64,000 nucleotides of DNA, taken from the NCBI GenBank assembly GCA_038373885.1, contig JAWZYV010011897.1:124001-188000 (forward strand), read 5' to 3'. Below are positions 46,018 through 58,188 of this stretch, piece by piece. The notes below the pieces were generated by a model, which was not told the origin of the DNA, searched no databases, and saw only the letters and a list, made by a program, of their open reading frames with translations. Numbering within the stretch: the first letter of the stretch is position 1; every line of letters begins with the position of its first letter. The stretch comes from Cheiracanthium punctorium (Eukaryota > Arthropoda > Arachnida > Araneae > Cheiracanthiidae). Position numbers and translations under genes: made by a program.

Positions 46018-49000
46018 CTGAAATAAAGCAAAAAATATTAAATGCATGCAAATTGTTATTAGCAGCAAAAAGCTACATTACTGATAGATAATCAAAAATT
46101 TCCTAGTCTTTTGAATTAAAGTTTTTAGCAAATCATTTCAATCTCATAATGAACACTTACTGGCCGTTTTCTAGTTTTGAACGCATAGTTGCTATATCCA
46201 TTGGCTTTTTTATCACTTTACGATAAGTTGGAAACTGCTTAGTATTGACTGGCATTAAGAATGGCCAAGCATCCTCATGTTGCTCCATTTCTTCAATAAG
46301 TTGGCTGCAAAAGACAAGCATGTAATATAAAGTTTATCAATGCTAAATATCAGAATAAGAACATCAGACTGTTAATTACAGTAAAACCTTTATATAAATT
46401 GTTAACAGTAAAAACTTTACATAAATAGTTAATAACCTTAACAAAATAAGCAAGCAAGAGCAGATTGAAATTTTAAACAGCAAATTTTGCATTTTAATAT
46501 TAAGGTAAGTCTTAATACTTACTTAATGATATGTATTGGTATTCTTAAAAAAATGATATGGACATTAAATGATCTCTTCGTTTGTCTCATAAATTATACA
46601 GCCTTTTGATGCATTTCATTTGAAGCTTAAGTTGGAAAAGTAGTGTATGTAACATATATAAATGAGTTTCCCTGTACAGATTTATATATGTTACATACAC
46701 TACTTTTGACAAAGTCAGGGTTGCTAGCTCAAATACATCGTGAAAATAGTTGCTTTAGTAGCCTAAAAACTTAAAAATAGTAGCCTAAATAGTCTCCTTT
46801 TGATGATAATTTAGTTACCTATTTCATTTATGTGTAGTGGTAATTGTCCCCATTACTTTAATATATCACAACTTAGTAATGGCATACATATAGAAAAAAA
46901 TAATGTATACATGTGTACATTTAAAATGCAAAAAAAGGTTGATGATTTGAAAATACTAAATAAATAAAACAGTAAAGGATCACAAAATGTTTCAACAAAA
47001 TCTTTTTATCATGGAATAAGATTGGAAGTCTACTGAGATGGATAATTATGTCATTGCTCTTTCAGTTTTTTCACAAGTCACGGGTTTACATACTGTTCCT
47101 ACTTCAAATAGTAAAAACTTTGTAAAACAACACCAGTTATTTAGAGTGCTTTTTGTTACTTTCCTCCTACTGCATCCCAATCAGCTAGTCATACAGTATA
47201 TTTAAAAAAGTATTTTTAAATTCAAACTCAAAAGTTGTATAAAATTTAAATACAATCAACAGAAATTACATGCATGCAATTAAGAAAGTTTAAGCTTTAA
47301 ATTAAAGCAATCATACTAATTATTGGATGGATTACGATAGTGACTAGTTTCTAGTGTTAAAATATGTTTGTACAATTACATATGTATTAATATGCAGTTT
47401 CATAAATAACTAAACAATCTTTTCGAGCACTTTTGTTCCCTGGCTATCAACTTTTTAACTTCTTTGAACGACAACCTTAATGATCAACATTTGATGGAAT
47501 GGAGGGTTGTCACTCCTGAGAAGCTCCACAGTATATCTTGTTTGTTTTCATAAATATTTTTTCCTTGTCAAAAAATTTTTGTTTCAATCTCTACTTTAAA
47601 TTTTTTCCTATCATTTTCATGCATATCAAAGCCAGCCCCATACAATAATTTTCTTTTCTCCAGAAAAAAATAAATAAATTGGAAAAGGGTGTAAATTTTT
47701 ACTCTTACAGCATTGCAGATTCGAATAGAAGTATGCCAGGGGGTTGGTCCAGGATTTTTTTTAGGGCCCCATTTTTGTGAGTCAATTTTTTTCTAACTAA
47801 TTTACAAAACAAATTAAAATAGGTAAAATGACAGTGAAAGGTTGTTTTAATTAATTTTATTACTGTGAAGGGGCTGTTTTAATCAACTGCATTATTGTGA
47901 AGGGGCTGTTTCAAATGATTGTAATTTTGTGAAGGGACTGTTAAACGGACCTAAATTTCATATGTATCAAACCTTATATTCTAAAGGGAAAATATTCATT
48001 ATTTAGGTGGATGGAAAAAGATTGAAATTGTGATGCTGCCAGAGGCAGCACAGTACTTATTGAAATTTTACCTTCCAAAAATAATTGGATAAATCAATAA
48101 TGCAATTGGTCAATATATAAAATATAAAGAAACAAGAAATCCGCTGCAAAATAAACAAAATGACAGATTTTTGGAAATCGGCAGATATTGACCTCATTGG
48201 GTCGCCAATCGATGCTCTGATGACATCATCGGAATTTTGACTAAATGGCACAAATTAGGCTTTAAAACATGCTAATGTTGCAAGTAATAAAAATGGCAGC
48301 TGCCGCCCTCTTTGACGTGAAATTTGAAAATAGTCACCTTAACCTTGCATTATTTTTTTAAATAGTTACTTTTTGCCCATTTTTTGCTTAACCCTTTATA
48401 AGGCCGTGGTAAGATACTTACCACCTACGGTCAATTAAACAGAGAAATCTATTATCATTAGAGAATTTTCTGATTTTTGTTCATTTATATTGGATGTATA
48501 TTTTTTCCATACATCTAGATTCTAAATTGTATTTGGCTTATGAACTTTTCTTTCATTCGCAATTTTAAAGAAAGCTCGAATAATTACTCGAAAATTGAGC
48601 ACAAGAATCATCGCTCTTAATTATATAATTTTGCATTTAATTCCGTATACAAGCAACAAGTAGTTTTCCAACTTTGATTTTGTGAATAATTAATGTATTC
48701 TCCTGCAAAATTTCTATGCTTGTTTAATACTTTTTTCTTCAATTTTTGCGTGGTATCCTATAGTAGAGGGAAAATATATGAATTAATCCTAAAAAATGGG
48801 CCAGCAAAATCCCAAGTACTTTGACTCTCTGTACATAAACTCACCCGATAAAGGGTTAAAAATGTCGCTATAGTCACCGCAGCTCAAAAATAGCAGGGTT
48901 CGCGTTTACTCAGATTTCTGAGTCATTTATCCAAATTTTCTTGACTGTGATGCAAAAAATTATGCACATAATGGGTTTTGCATATGCAAAAACCCATATC

Positions 49001-52000
49001 TCTCAAGATAATGGGCCTTTGTGACCCACTTTTATTAGATGTCAGCGCGATCCCTGAATAGTCACCAGTGGCAACCCTGCAAAGTGTACCAGCTAAGTGT
49101 ACTTTCAACATATTTCTGCTATCAGCCACAAAAAAAGTATAAATGGTGCAAAATCTAACAAATATTATATATCCTCATTTTTTTCTCTATTTTTTTAAAT
49201 TTCTATTATTTACCGTTTTGAAAAGTTTTTAGATTATTTTGGGTACTATCTAGCTATATATAGATGACATTATAATTGCTACTTTATATTTCAATTTCCA
49301 AGCTTATAGTTTACACATTTTTTCTATTGTTTACAAAATCCACCATACTATAATAGGTGTCCCTGTCGTTTTGCTGACACAAAATTTCTGTCCCCACGTT
49401 TTTTTCTTTCAAGCTTTTCTTTTGGGAGATTTATAGATTAGTCCTGTAATAAAAAGGGAAAACCTTTCACAACCTGTAACAGGTGGAAGGAGATTTCAAG
49501 TTGGCAAAACGACAGTGATGTATCAAGCTTGTGCCAGGGAGAGTGCATTCATAAAATCTGGTAGTTAAAGATGCAGCAAAATGTGACTTTCGAAACAGTT
49601 AATTTTTTTTAGTGTAATACAAGAAGTTTTTAATTATTTTTCAGGTTGTGTTAAACCATGAGCTATACTCAGTACACTCAACTGAAACTACGGCCGCTGA
49701 ATTTAAAAAACAAAAAAATTATTAGATTTTGTGAGAATTGCTTAAAAATAGTTACATATTTGTTTGTGCATCACATAATAATGACTAAAGTGAATAAAAT
49801 GAAATTTGGTGGCATGATTGGCAGTCACTTAACTTAAACTATATGTGTTGAATTTAAAAAAAAAAAAAAAAAAAAAAGAAAAGAAAAGAAGAAAGAAGAA
49901 GAAGAAATTTGGCGACATGATAGATGGTCATTCAACTCAGGCTTTTGGGGGGGGGGGGGGGGGGGGGGAGAAAGATTCAATTTTGAATTTTTGCAGAAAT
50001 CATTACAAAATGTATCAATATTTGTTGCCCATCACGTATTAGTGACTAAAGCAAATGAAATGAAATTTGGTGACATGATAGGTAATCACTCACCTTAAAC
50101 TAAAAGTGTCGAATTAAAAAAAAAAAAAAATGAATTAGATTCTGATATTTTGCAAAAATTATTTCAAAATGCATAAGTTATGCTCGTGCATCACGTAATA
50201 ATAACTAAAGCAAATGAAATGAAATTTGGCGACAAAATAGGCGAAATCTTTTAAACATTTTATTCAATTTTGAGAAAAGCGTTTCAAAAGGTACATAAAT
50301 ATTTGTTGTTCATCACGTACTGACTAAAGCAGGACTACCAATGCTTATCAGTGTTGAAAATAGTTGCTCTAGTAGCCTCATACATAAGAAATAGCATCCA
50401 AAATAGTACCCCTCATCCAAAAATAGTAGAATGCTAATATCGTTAATTCACGAGAACGTGGGATAACAATTTTTTTTTTTTTTTTTAATGGCAGAGGGTC
50501 ATTGAAAGTGCAGATACAGGAGTTTCCAGCATTATCTAACCATTCTACCTTCATGACTGGTAGTCATTCAAAAACACAGTACAACTTACAAATATTTTCA
50601 TATAATAGCTAGATCTGCATAGGCTAGAACATAATGTAAAGAAAGCATTGGCTCACCAACTTTTGAAATTCCCAAGAAGTAAAATAAAGCGTGAACAACA
50701 TTTTGGATAATTTTTTGCTAAATGGTGCACGAATGACATTTTAAATGATACATACTAAATGGAACATGAACTGCATTTTTAATATTTTTCATAAAACGAA
50801 CACATGAAACACTTAAGTTTGCAGATAGTATAAAAATATTTTATATAACATACATATGGAAAAAAAAATAGTCATTTTCATTGAAAAATATACTAGGCAC
50901 AAAATTCTTATAATTTTAAATGCATTAGGGAAGGAAAAAAGCAATTTTGTAATACATAAGAAAATGCTGTAAGATTACACTTAAAAAGGAAGGAGGGAAA
51001 AAAAAAAATGTTAAGTTTATTCTTTACCTGCTTTCATTAATGCTTTTTCTCCCTATTCAAAACATTCGTTGTCTCAATTTCATTATTATTTTTTTTATCA
51101 TTTCCATTCATATTTGAATCTGCCCTCTTCAATGAAATTTTTTCTTTACTATTTTACATCGAAAAAGTGGTTAAAAATAATTTAAATTTGAAATAATCAA
51201 TTTTTATTCTTATGGTATTGGAGGTTGAAATAAAAATACACAAAAAGAAAAATATTTTTTCTCAAGACAGATGGGAAAAGATTGAAACAGGGATGCTGGT
51301 GCATATTCTACGAAATTTTTCCTACCAAGAATTTTAGTGAACAAACATCTGAATTAGTTGATTTAGGTGGGGAGGGGAGCCAAAAATTCAGTAATCAAAT
51401 TGACAAAACTGCAGAATTCTGTAGAAAACTCATGAATGATAAATTTTAAGAGATTATTTCTTAACAGAAAATATGGGCCGCAATTTTGTAAAAAATTTAA
51501 AAAAACTTCAAAATTCATTAAAAAGTGTAAAAAACAGGGAATTTTGCCTAAAATCATAAAAAAATCATGAGATTTATGCAGAAAGTGTAAAAGTTGGTAA
51601 GTATTCATCGATATACGTAAGGCACATATCGATAATCAAACGAATCAATACCTTTTTTCTGAAACAGCTGCTCGCAGCTGTTTTTACCTTGCGATGTAAA
51701 AAATCCTTAATAAAATTGCTCTGTGATGAAAAACAGTAGCACTTTTCCCTTTTTTTTTTTTTGGTCACTTTTAGGTCTATTTTAGTCAATAGTCCAGTCT
51801 AAAAAATAGTAGCCATAGTTGCCTTTTGCTGAAAATAGTAACAAACAGTCATAGTAACAAATTTGTTCTGGTGGCAGCCCTGCTACAGTGAATGAAATGA
51901 AATTCGGTGACATGATAGGTAGTCACTCACCTTAAACTAAAGGTGTCGAATTTAAAAAAAAAAAAAAAGATTAGAGTCTGACTTTGAAGAGCTAATACTA

Positions 52001-55000
52001 TGTATTCTTATAAAGAGTAACTTAGTAATAAAACATACAGTAAAAAATCTGAAATATACAGTACAAAAACATACCAGGTATCCCAAAAAAGCCTTTCTTT
52101 ATAAAACATCTCTGAGATATCATTAAAGAGGATCAGAGCTATACATAAGTTTGAATGTAAATGTTTACTACCAGTGGAAGAAAAAATATTTTCTTTTGTA
52201 ATTTTTGTATGACTTCTGAAATGTGTTCATTCGAGGTTTAAAGGAGCTAATTTTAGTGTAGGCAAAACAGGGGTGTGAATCTGATGATTTTTAAAATTTT
52301 TTTGAGGAATTTTTAAATGAGAGGAGGAAGGAATTTGTTGTTGGCTAAATGAGGGGTGAACCCTGTAATGTTATTATTAGCCATTGCTGAAAATAGCGTA
52401 CCTTTGTTCTGAGCAGTTTAACTTGTCTTTTCTAAAACTACTGTTTCTACTAACCAGCACACAACACATACTTAACCTTTTAATTTTCTAAAATTTTATA
52501 TACTCATAATAAGCACTGTGCTCCTTATCTTATAAATATAAATGGACGATTGGAAGGGTAGGTATATGGTTGAGAATGGAGGCAGGGTAGGAAGGAGGAA
52601 GTTCATTTATTTACAAAAAAAAAAAAAAAAAAAAAAAAAGTGCTTTGGTTGTTATTAGAGCATTAATTATATAATATATTTATGTGGGTTAGTATAGGAC
52701 ATATCAACACAGTATTACATATAAAATAAACGACTATTTATACAACAGATTGCATTATCAATTATTACTATAGTAGTATTCCTATTATTATATAATTTAA
52801 AAAAACACACCAACTCCATGAATTATTTGCTTGCATTCTTTTTCTGGCTCTGGCAACTTTCAGAACTTCTTAATTTCTGTTCTTGTTTAGGCTTTAATTT
52901 TTAACCTCTTTAATTACATTGCCCTTTTCCTCCACTAGCATGATAGAGCACCTTTGCGTAGGTATTATTCTAAGCTACAATTCTGAATTTAAAGTATCCT
53001 GTCAGTGGTTCTTGATGAATATACGTGTGCATGCACACACACACATGCAGGCTTTGTAATTTTTTCATTTCAAAACTTTACAGCATCTTAAGCACTTCTA
53101 TGTGAGTGACAATTTTTATTTTTGCTTTACACAATTTAATAAAAACATGAGGTTGCTCAGAATGAGGTACATTCATGGAGTATTACAGTACTTTATCTTG
53201 ATATTAGTTTTGTATGTTTGCATTTAACTATATATTAACATATACAGGCAGGTTGTTTAAACTTTAAGTGCCACCAATAATGAACTCTTATCGTTTCTTT
53301 CTCTCATTCTCTTCCAAATACATTTGCAATTAAAATACCAAATGTAATGAAATTTATTTATTTCTAATGCAACAGACAAATGGACATATCCTAACACAAA
53401 ATTAAATTAAGTATGACTAGACAATTTCAAATAAAAATTCCAAATAACTTTGTTTAGAACTTTAATATAATTTGTAATATTTAAGATTTTACTAAACATT
53501 TTTTTTTCAATATTATTGTTTTCTTTAGTCCCAATTTTAAATCTAATTTGTATGTGCATCAGATATATTTTAAAAGCTCTACAAACGTGTTTTATGCATT
53601 AAAAATAAAAAATACTCTTTAAAATTTCAATTACACATATTTTCATGCTCTGTAATTTTAATAAAATTTGATGCATGTTTATTCTTTAAATGGAGGTCTA
53701 AAATATTACAAAAGCATTCTGTCGCACTGCATATCAGAGGAAGGGCCTGAAATTGCAGAAAAAACTGGAATGTTGTTTGCTCTTTTAATTTCAGTGATGC
53801 TATTTAGCAGTGGAAAATGCATAAAAGGAGATAGAAAGAATTTCAATGTGTAACAAATGATGAATAAATGGGAATTTTTTTTAACATTAAACTACATTTT
53901 TTAACCAATTAACTTAAGCTTTTGTCCTCCTCATTGGTAACTTCCATACCTGTTTTTACTTTTTAAACCTCTAAAATTAAATTCACTCCTCCAAAATATA
54001 TCAAGGAGTATTTTCACTCCTTGAAAAAATTTCTAGCGATATCTCTGATGTATATATATATATATATAGCTATTCATAGCTACCAGCTTGTACTGTTTTT
54101 CCGGAAGAATACTCCACCACTATTTCCAACTTAATTTTTTTAATACATTAAAAATTGATTTATTTTAAGATCAAAGTATTTAAAAAAATAGTGGTGGATA
54201 ATCATATGGAAAAACCATACAAGTTGGCAGCTATGCATATTTGTATGTGAAATTATACCCTGACTTGTGTGAATTTGACCACCTATCGCATAAGTTTGGG
54301 ATATTGACTATAAACATTAAAACAAGTTTCAAAAAATGTTCTTTTGTTTATCATAGATTACTTTGTGATTACTACAGGCATAATAAAAAAAATCTAATTT
54401 ATGCACGAAAAGTACATTTTTCAATAAACATTTCACATACTTTTATGTTGCTTTACCCCAAGATTTATTTTTTGTAGTATTTCATTTCTTTCTTTAACTG
54501 CTTATTAATAAATGCGCTTGATACTCTTAGTATTTCTGTGCATGGGGGTCTTAAAGTCTATGAAAAGCATCATTCATTACCACAGCTCATATACTGTTTT
54601 AGTTCTTATGACAATGCACAGTAATGATACTAATGCAGCACATAAATGAATAGAAATTTAGGCAAGGGGGAAGAGAAAGTGAGAGTTTAAATGAGACACT
54701 GAACATTTACCTGCAAGGGGCTAAATCTTTATTTCCAGTACTCTGAGGCTGCTTTTCTTTTTTCTCTTTCTTTTCAGAGCTTTTTGACTTAGATTCAGAT
54801 TTACTTTCAGATTTTTTAGCCGGCTTTTCTGTCGTGTCTTTAATCTCTTTAGCAGCTTCCTTTTCTTTGTCTTTTGTGGATGACTTTTTAGATTTCTTTG
54901 GCTATAAAAACACCAGAAAACAGTTTATTAGGATTGATTTTCCTGTTTTCATAACAGTAGTACCATATACATCATGTGAAACTATGCAAAAAATAAGTCT

Positions 55001-57825
55001 TACTATTTATGAAATAAATTGAGTAACCCAATTTAAAGTTAAAAGACAGTAAGGCAATAATACAAAAAAGCTATGAAACTCTTGGAGCCTTTGCCAATTC
55101 AGGGTAGAGTTTCTACAGATATTTTTTTATTTCCCAGACTTCCATCCAACTTCTCCTTGACATTTCATTTAAAATTTTATTAATCTCTTTATAGAAACAC
55201 TCTGCCTTTTAAATTACCTGGTGATCTTAAAAACTACATTAAAAACAAAATATTTGAATAGCAGCTCTTACATACAGATACAGTACATTCATCTTTGTCT
55301 CACAGCAAAAAACAATAATGAATGGGATCAGATTTCAATTTTTTTTTTTTTTTTTAAATAAGGGCATTTTTGTAAATCATTCCTTTATTATTGCAGTTAT
55401 AATTATTATTCTTTAGGGATTCAAATCTAGTTTAAGTGATAATGTTTAGTTTAAAATACCTAGTTTAAAGACTACTAAATGGGTGTATTTTTCTTTTTGT
55501 TTTCTTAAGCAACTTTAAAAAATTAATTACAGATTTACTACTAATACACAATCTAAGTTCTAATGAAGGGGAAATATATTTGTAAGCATTGAGAAGAAAA
55601 TCATTCATTTAAATGTGACATGCTGTTCTTCAAGTTGTAGTTCTCAAGGTTTAAATTATACTAAATTCACAGGATTTTTTTTTTTCAGAAAATTCACATT
55701 AATTCCCTTACAAAAACAATTGAAAACTTCTAAAGTATGGAGTCATTATGCTAAACATTTTAATTTCAATAAACTAAACATCTAATTCTTTTCTTTTTTG
55801 CAAGCATTTGTGATGATGAAAATATAAAATATTACTCATACTTACTCTTGTCAAATTACACCCAGAACAATACCACTTTCCTTTGGGCATTCTATAAGAA
55901 ACAAATTAAAACATTCAAAAATCTGAAATATCTGTCATACTTTTATTAAAGCATGTGTTGAAAACAAACATACTTAGCTAATGGTGGATCCAAACAACCA
56001 AGATGGAAAGTTTTAGGACATGTTTCACATTCTATTAATTTACCTTTTGTGCCGCATATAACACAAACATTATCTCCAGTAGCCTAAAAGAAAGCAATTT
56101 TTTTTTTTTTAAATCATAAGGGACACAACTTATGTTAATGCAATGAGGGTTAAGAATGTGATCTGTATGTGCAGTCAGAAATCCAGAAATCTTAAGATTT
56201 TACAGATTGCAAATTTTCGATTAATAAAAATCAAAATAATATAATAATAACAATTCCTTTATCTATAATGTGAATTTGTTACCAAGTTATTTACATCTGA
56301 AACAACTTTTACATTCTATCCTTGTATTGCAATAAATGAAGACTTAAGGATGTTTAAATTATTTAATCCATTATATCATTTCAGAATACTGTATTTACTT
56401 GAATCTAAGATGGGCCTCCATTTCTGAACTTCAAAAGTCATGCTAATTTCTAGTATTCATTTCTATGACACATTCTGGATATGCAATGAGGCAACTCTGA
56501 ATTTGACAGTACAAATTGAATCATCCACGTTTATTTGTTCAAAATAAACATTTTCATCTACTGTGGCATGGCAGAACATGTTCCGGAAAAAGAGGGCCGA
56601 CACAGATTTTAATTCAGTTAGCCCTATTACTGAGGCGGTATTGTACGCAACTCCGAGATGCATCTCCTATTAGGTACCTGAAATTTTGTCAGAAAATGTG
56701 TGCCCAAGATTCTAGTAAATATGTTAACCACATTTTAATACTTATTTTTGATCTCATAATAGTATAAAAGCAGAGTGATCGATTAAACTAAACACTTTTA
56801 AGAAAAAATATACTAATTTAAATTGAAATTATTTTCCTATGATAAAAAAATTAAGTTGTTGAGTCGAAACTGTACGATTCTGAAGAATTACAATCACTTT
56901 CATGCATATAATGTGATTCAATCTCAAAAACAGAGAATTAGATGCTACACTGTTTTATCACTAAAAGGGTTAAGAATGGAAATTAACTGCTGTATCAGAC
57001 CAAATATAACACAACCATGAAATTTTTCATTAAGGTAATTAGAAAAACCTTATATTTAGGCCTCGAATTTAGCACAAGTCAGGTTTTTAAAGTTCAATGA
57101 TCAGTCAAAAAATATTGCATTATAATTGGGTTAATGCAGTATTATTTGTAATACACCTCTTTAAAAAAACTTTAGTTAACAAAAAGCCCACATTTTACAT
57201 TTTTCTTAATTTCAGATGTCAATATTTAAAACTTTGTACTGTAATTTAAAAAATTAGTTCATTAAAACTAGTCAAATTGTTAATTATGTTTAGTTACATT
57301 TATTGTTTGCTAATTCACATTTTCACCTTAGTTAGTTTTTCATATAAATATTTTACAAAGTAGCAACAGAAAAAATATAGCTAAGCAAATTTTACTTAAT
57401 TTACTTACTAAGATTGCTCTAACTTTCAAAGCAATCAATAAAACATAAATATACTTTTGTACTAATGTTATCATATTTTAACCAGGCAATCACTGAGACA
57501 TTATTTTTATTCTCAAATGCATTACAGTCTAAAAAGTTTTATAGCATTAAATATATATGAATTCAGAGAGAATCACTACAATTACCTTGTTTAAGCATTC
57601 AAAACAATACCAGTCTCCTTCAGGTATAGTTTCCATGACTGGCTGCAATTGAGAAGAAATGAAAATATTAATACAATGCAAAAACGATTACACTAAGAAA
57701 AAAACTAAGTGAACATTAATGAAGTAATTAAGTACTTTAAAACAGTATGTATGGTAGCCTTTATCACATCCGTCACACAGAAGTAACTTTTCCTCATTAT
57801 CTCCACTGTGACAAAATTGACAACT
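45867..57825 (-). CDS. BAZ2/Toutatis-like chromatin protein, C-terminal seven exons (partial gene)
   Basis: Seven exons with GT donors and AG acceptors join in one frame (789 nt, 262 codons plus stop). In order they give PHD finger 1 (residues 2-46 of this part), PHD finger 2 (56-97), a basic Lys/Ser/Glu linker (about 102-158) and a bromodomain (about 160-258). The bromodomain carries the WPF shelf at 178-180, KKPMD in the ZA loop and the acetyl-lysine-binding Asn at about 235. The motifs [29 protein letters not shown] and NCETFNEDD are those of BAZ2A/BAZ2B and fly Toutatis. These are nuclear subunits of ISWI remodelling complexes that read histone tails. Vertebrate BAZ2 proteins are described with one PHD finger, and two are present here. 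The upstream parts (MBD/TAM, DDT, WAKZ) were not found and should lie beyond 57825. The family call is firm; the exact orthologue is inferred. Confidence 0.9.
46161..46304 (-). CDS. BAZ2-like exon: bromodomain, helix Z and ZA loop
   Basis: This 144-nt exon lies between ttgcag and gtaagt. It encodes [18 protein letters not shown] and continues to [17 protein letters not shown], the first half of a BAZ2-type bromodomain including the WPF shelf and the KKPMD loop. The split codon at each end matches the neighbouring exons. The next intron is 143 bp. Confidence 0.92.
46636..46707. repeat. Perfect 27-bp inverted repeat, 18-base loop, intronic
   Basis: The left arm 46636-46662 begins AAAAGTAGTGTATGTAAC and the right arm 46681-46707 is its exact reverse complement. 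The loop is tgagtttccctgtacaga. It lies three bases before the 6-bp flank of the element at 46716. On RNA it would form a 27-bp uninterrupted stem. Confidence 0.92.
47738..47973. repeat. Repeat with tgtgaaggggctgtt units
   Basis: It starts near gggttggtccaggatttttt and contains three units of about 42 bp (tgtgaaggggctgttttaa, tgtgaaggggctgtttcaa, tgtgaagggactgttaaac). A related element lies at 61909-62098 (ttgtgaattt, atgaaggggccacaaaacgg). Confidence 0.65.
48392..48855. mobile_element. piggyBac-like MITE, second family
   Basis: TTAA flanks at 48388-48391 and 48856-48859. Ends CCCTTTATAAGGCCG and, reversed, CCCTTTATCGGGTGAG. The interior is unrelated to the fold-back copies at 2-6 kb. It is nested in the CAGGGTTGC-ended element. 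Confidence 0.8.
49620..50329 (+). repeat. ~150-bp imperfect tandem repeat in the intron
   Basis: The block gactaaagtgaataaaatga then aatttggtgacatgatagg recurs near 49782, 49895, 50043 and 50205, often followed by cttaaactaaaagtgtcgaa and an A run. One more unit follows the insertion at 51883-51975. Confidence 0.75.
49947..49968 (+). repeat. Run of 22 G
   Basis: Uninterrupted G22 on the plus strand (C22 on the transcript side of the BAZ2-like intron). An A-rich run lies at about 49856-49900. Confidence 0.9.
50330..51882. mobile_element. CAGGGTTGC-type element, copy 2, with 6-bp flanking repeat
   Basis: It starts CAGGACTACCAATGC and ends GGTGGCAGCCCTG. CTAAAG (50324-50329) and CTACAG (51883-51888) flank it. 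It splits the intronic tandem repeat, which resumes with tgaatgaaatgaaattcggt. Subterminal gttgaaaatagttgctctag and aaaatagtaacaaacagtc parallel copy 1. No transposase frame is present. Confidence 0.65.
54051..54068. repeat. TA microsatellite
   Basis: (TA)9 beside a short MITE. Confidence 0.85.
54079..54231. mobile_element. TA-flanked MITE (153 bp) with ~48-bp inverted ends
   Basis: TA at 54077-54078 and 54232-54233. The left arm gctaccagcttgtactgttt and the reversed right arm gctgccaacttgtatggttt match imperfectly for about 48 bp. Mariner-like by its TA flanks (inference). Confidence 0.75.
54711..54901 (-). CDS. BAZ2-like exon: Lys/Ser/Glu-rich linker leading into the bromodomain
   Basis: This 191-nt exon (63 codons plus two bases) follows a tttatag acceptor and ends at cttgcag|gtaaat. 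It encodes a highly charged, low-complexity linker with repeated KKS, SES and KEK runs, then NKDLAPCS, which begins the first bromodomain helix. The linker is probably disordered and nuclear-localising by composition (inference). An 8.4-kb intron full of transposons follows. Confidence 0.85.
55846..55891 (-). CDS. BAZ2-like exon: end of PHD finger 2
   Basis: This 46-nt micro-exon completes a split codon and adds 15 residues, [15 protein letters not shown]. These carry the last CxxC pair of PHD finger 2. The donor agagtaagt is near consensus. Such short exons are easily missed by gene finders. Confidence 0.85.
55974..56083 (-). CDS. BAZ2-like exon: most of PHD finger 2
   Basis: This 110-nt exon starts in phase 0 after cttttag and ends with two bases of a split Lys codon before gtatgt. 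It encodes CVICG, then [14 protein letters not shown], then DPPLA, so the first six zinc ligands of a second C4HC3 finger are visible. The donor AA|GTATGT is the one that keeps the reading frame open into the next exon; neighbouring alternatives do not. The next intron is 82 bp. Confidence 0.88.
56084..57585 (-). other. 1.5-kb intron of the BAZ2-like gene
   Basis: AT-rich, with no further exon recognised. Frames at 56463-56767 in both directions show no motif. Confidence 0.6.
57586..57642 (-). CDS. BAZ2-like exon: end of PHD finger 1
   Basis: This 57-nt, phase-0 exon lies between a ttgcag acceptor and a gtaatt donor. It encodes 19 residues containing [11 protein letters not shown], which supplies the last two zinc ligands of PHD finger 1. 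The spacing from His/Cys to this pair matches the BAZ2 family. A 1.5-kb intron follows. Confidence 0.88.
57736..57825 (-). CDS. BAZ2-like exon: first part of PHD finger 1
   Basis: This 90-nt exon has phase 0 at both ends. It starts after a tacag acceptor and ends before gtactt. It encodes 30 residues with the first six zinc ligands of a C4HC3 PHD finger (C2, C5, C17, C20, H25, C28), including the core [12 protein letters not shown]. The next intron is only 93 bp. The exon upstream of it was not identified in this window. Confidence 0.88.
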
Positions 57826-58188
57826 CTGTAATGATAAGTAAATTTTAAATAAAAAGGAAAAGTATACATAATTTTTTGTGAAAAAGGTAAATATTATGCA
57901 CTTTTATTGATAATCTTATAATTAAAGAATAGAAAGCAGCATAAGTTACATTTCTCTTTGCATCAATATTTTTCATTTCAAGTACTCACCATTGTATTAA
58001 ACATAATAATTACTAAGGGTTACATAGAGGATGCAGATTAAATTATTATGATGAACAATTCAAATTTTAGTTTTTATTTACCAAGAAAAGAAAAAAAGAA
58101 ACGATCTTTGCTTTAACTGACTGTAATTGACTTAAATACAATAACAATTTTTTTTTCATTATAACCGCAATAGCAATTTTGAGCCAAC

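Larger units (their letters stand above)
46716..49079. mobile_element. CAGGGTTGC-ended element, copy 1, with 6-bp flanking repeat
   Basis: Ends CAGGGTTGCTAGC and, reversed, CAGGGTTGCCACTG. CAAAGT is directly repeated at 46710-46715 and 49080-49085. Near both ends are gaaaatagttgctttagtag and related aatagt/gtcac repeats shared with the copy at 50330. It holds other inserts (47738-47973 and 48392-48855) and no transposase. Confidence 0.65.
46305..54710 (-). other. Transposon-filled 8.4-kb intron of the BAZ2-like gene
   Basis: The donor lies at 54710 and the acceptor at 46305. The intron holds a perfect hairpin (46636-46707), two long elements with ends like CAGGGTTGC, a piggyBac-like MITE, a short TA-flanked MITE, a tandem array near 49.6-52 kb, a 22-base G run and long A runs. 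No further coding exon was recognised. The stretches 46305-46630, 52000-54050 and 54235-54710 show nothing but AT-rich DNA. Confidence 0.7.

Noticed and set aside
51363..51789. Minus-strand frames of 71-81 codons rich in Phe and Leu
   Set aside because: Low-complexity AT-rich intronic transposon sequence with no domain motif.
57971..58000. Strong minus-strand donor-like caatg|gtgagtactt that could end a further BAZ2-like exon
   Set aside because: The frame before it gives no BAZ2-like sequence, and the nearest acceptor would leave an exon of only 23 nt with the wrong phase for the next exon.
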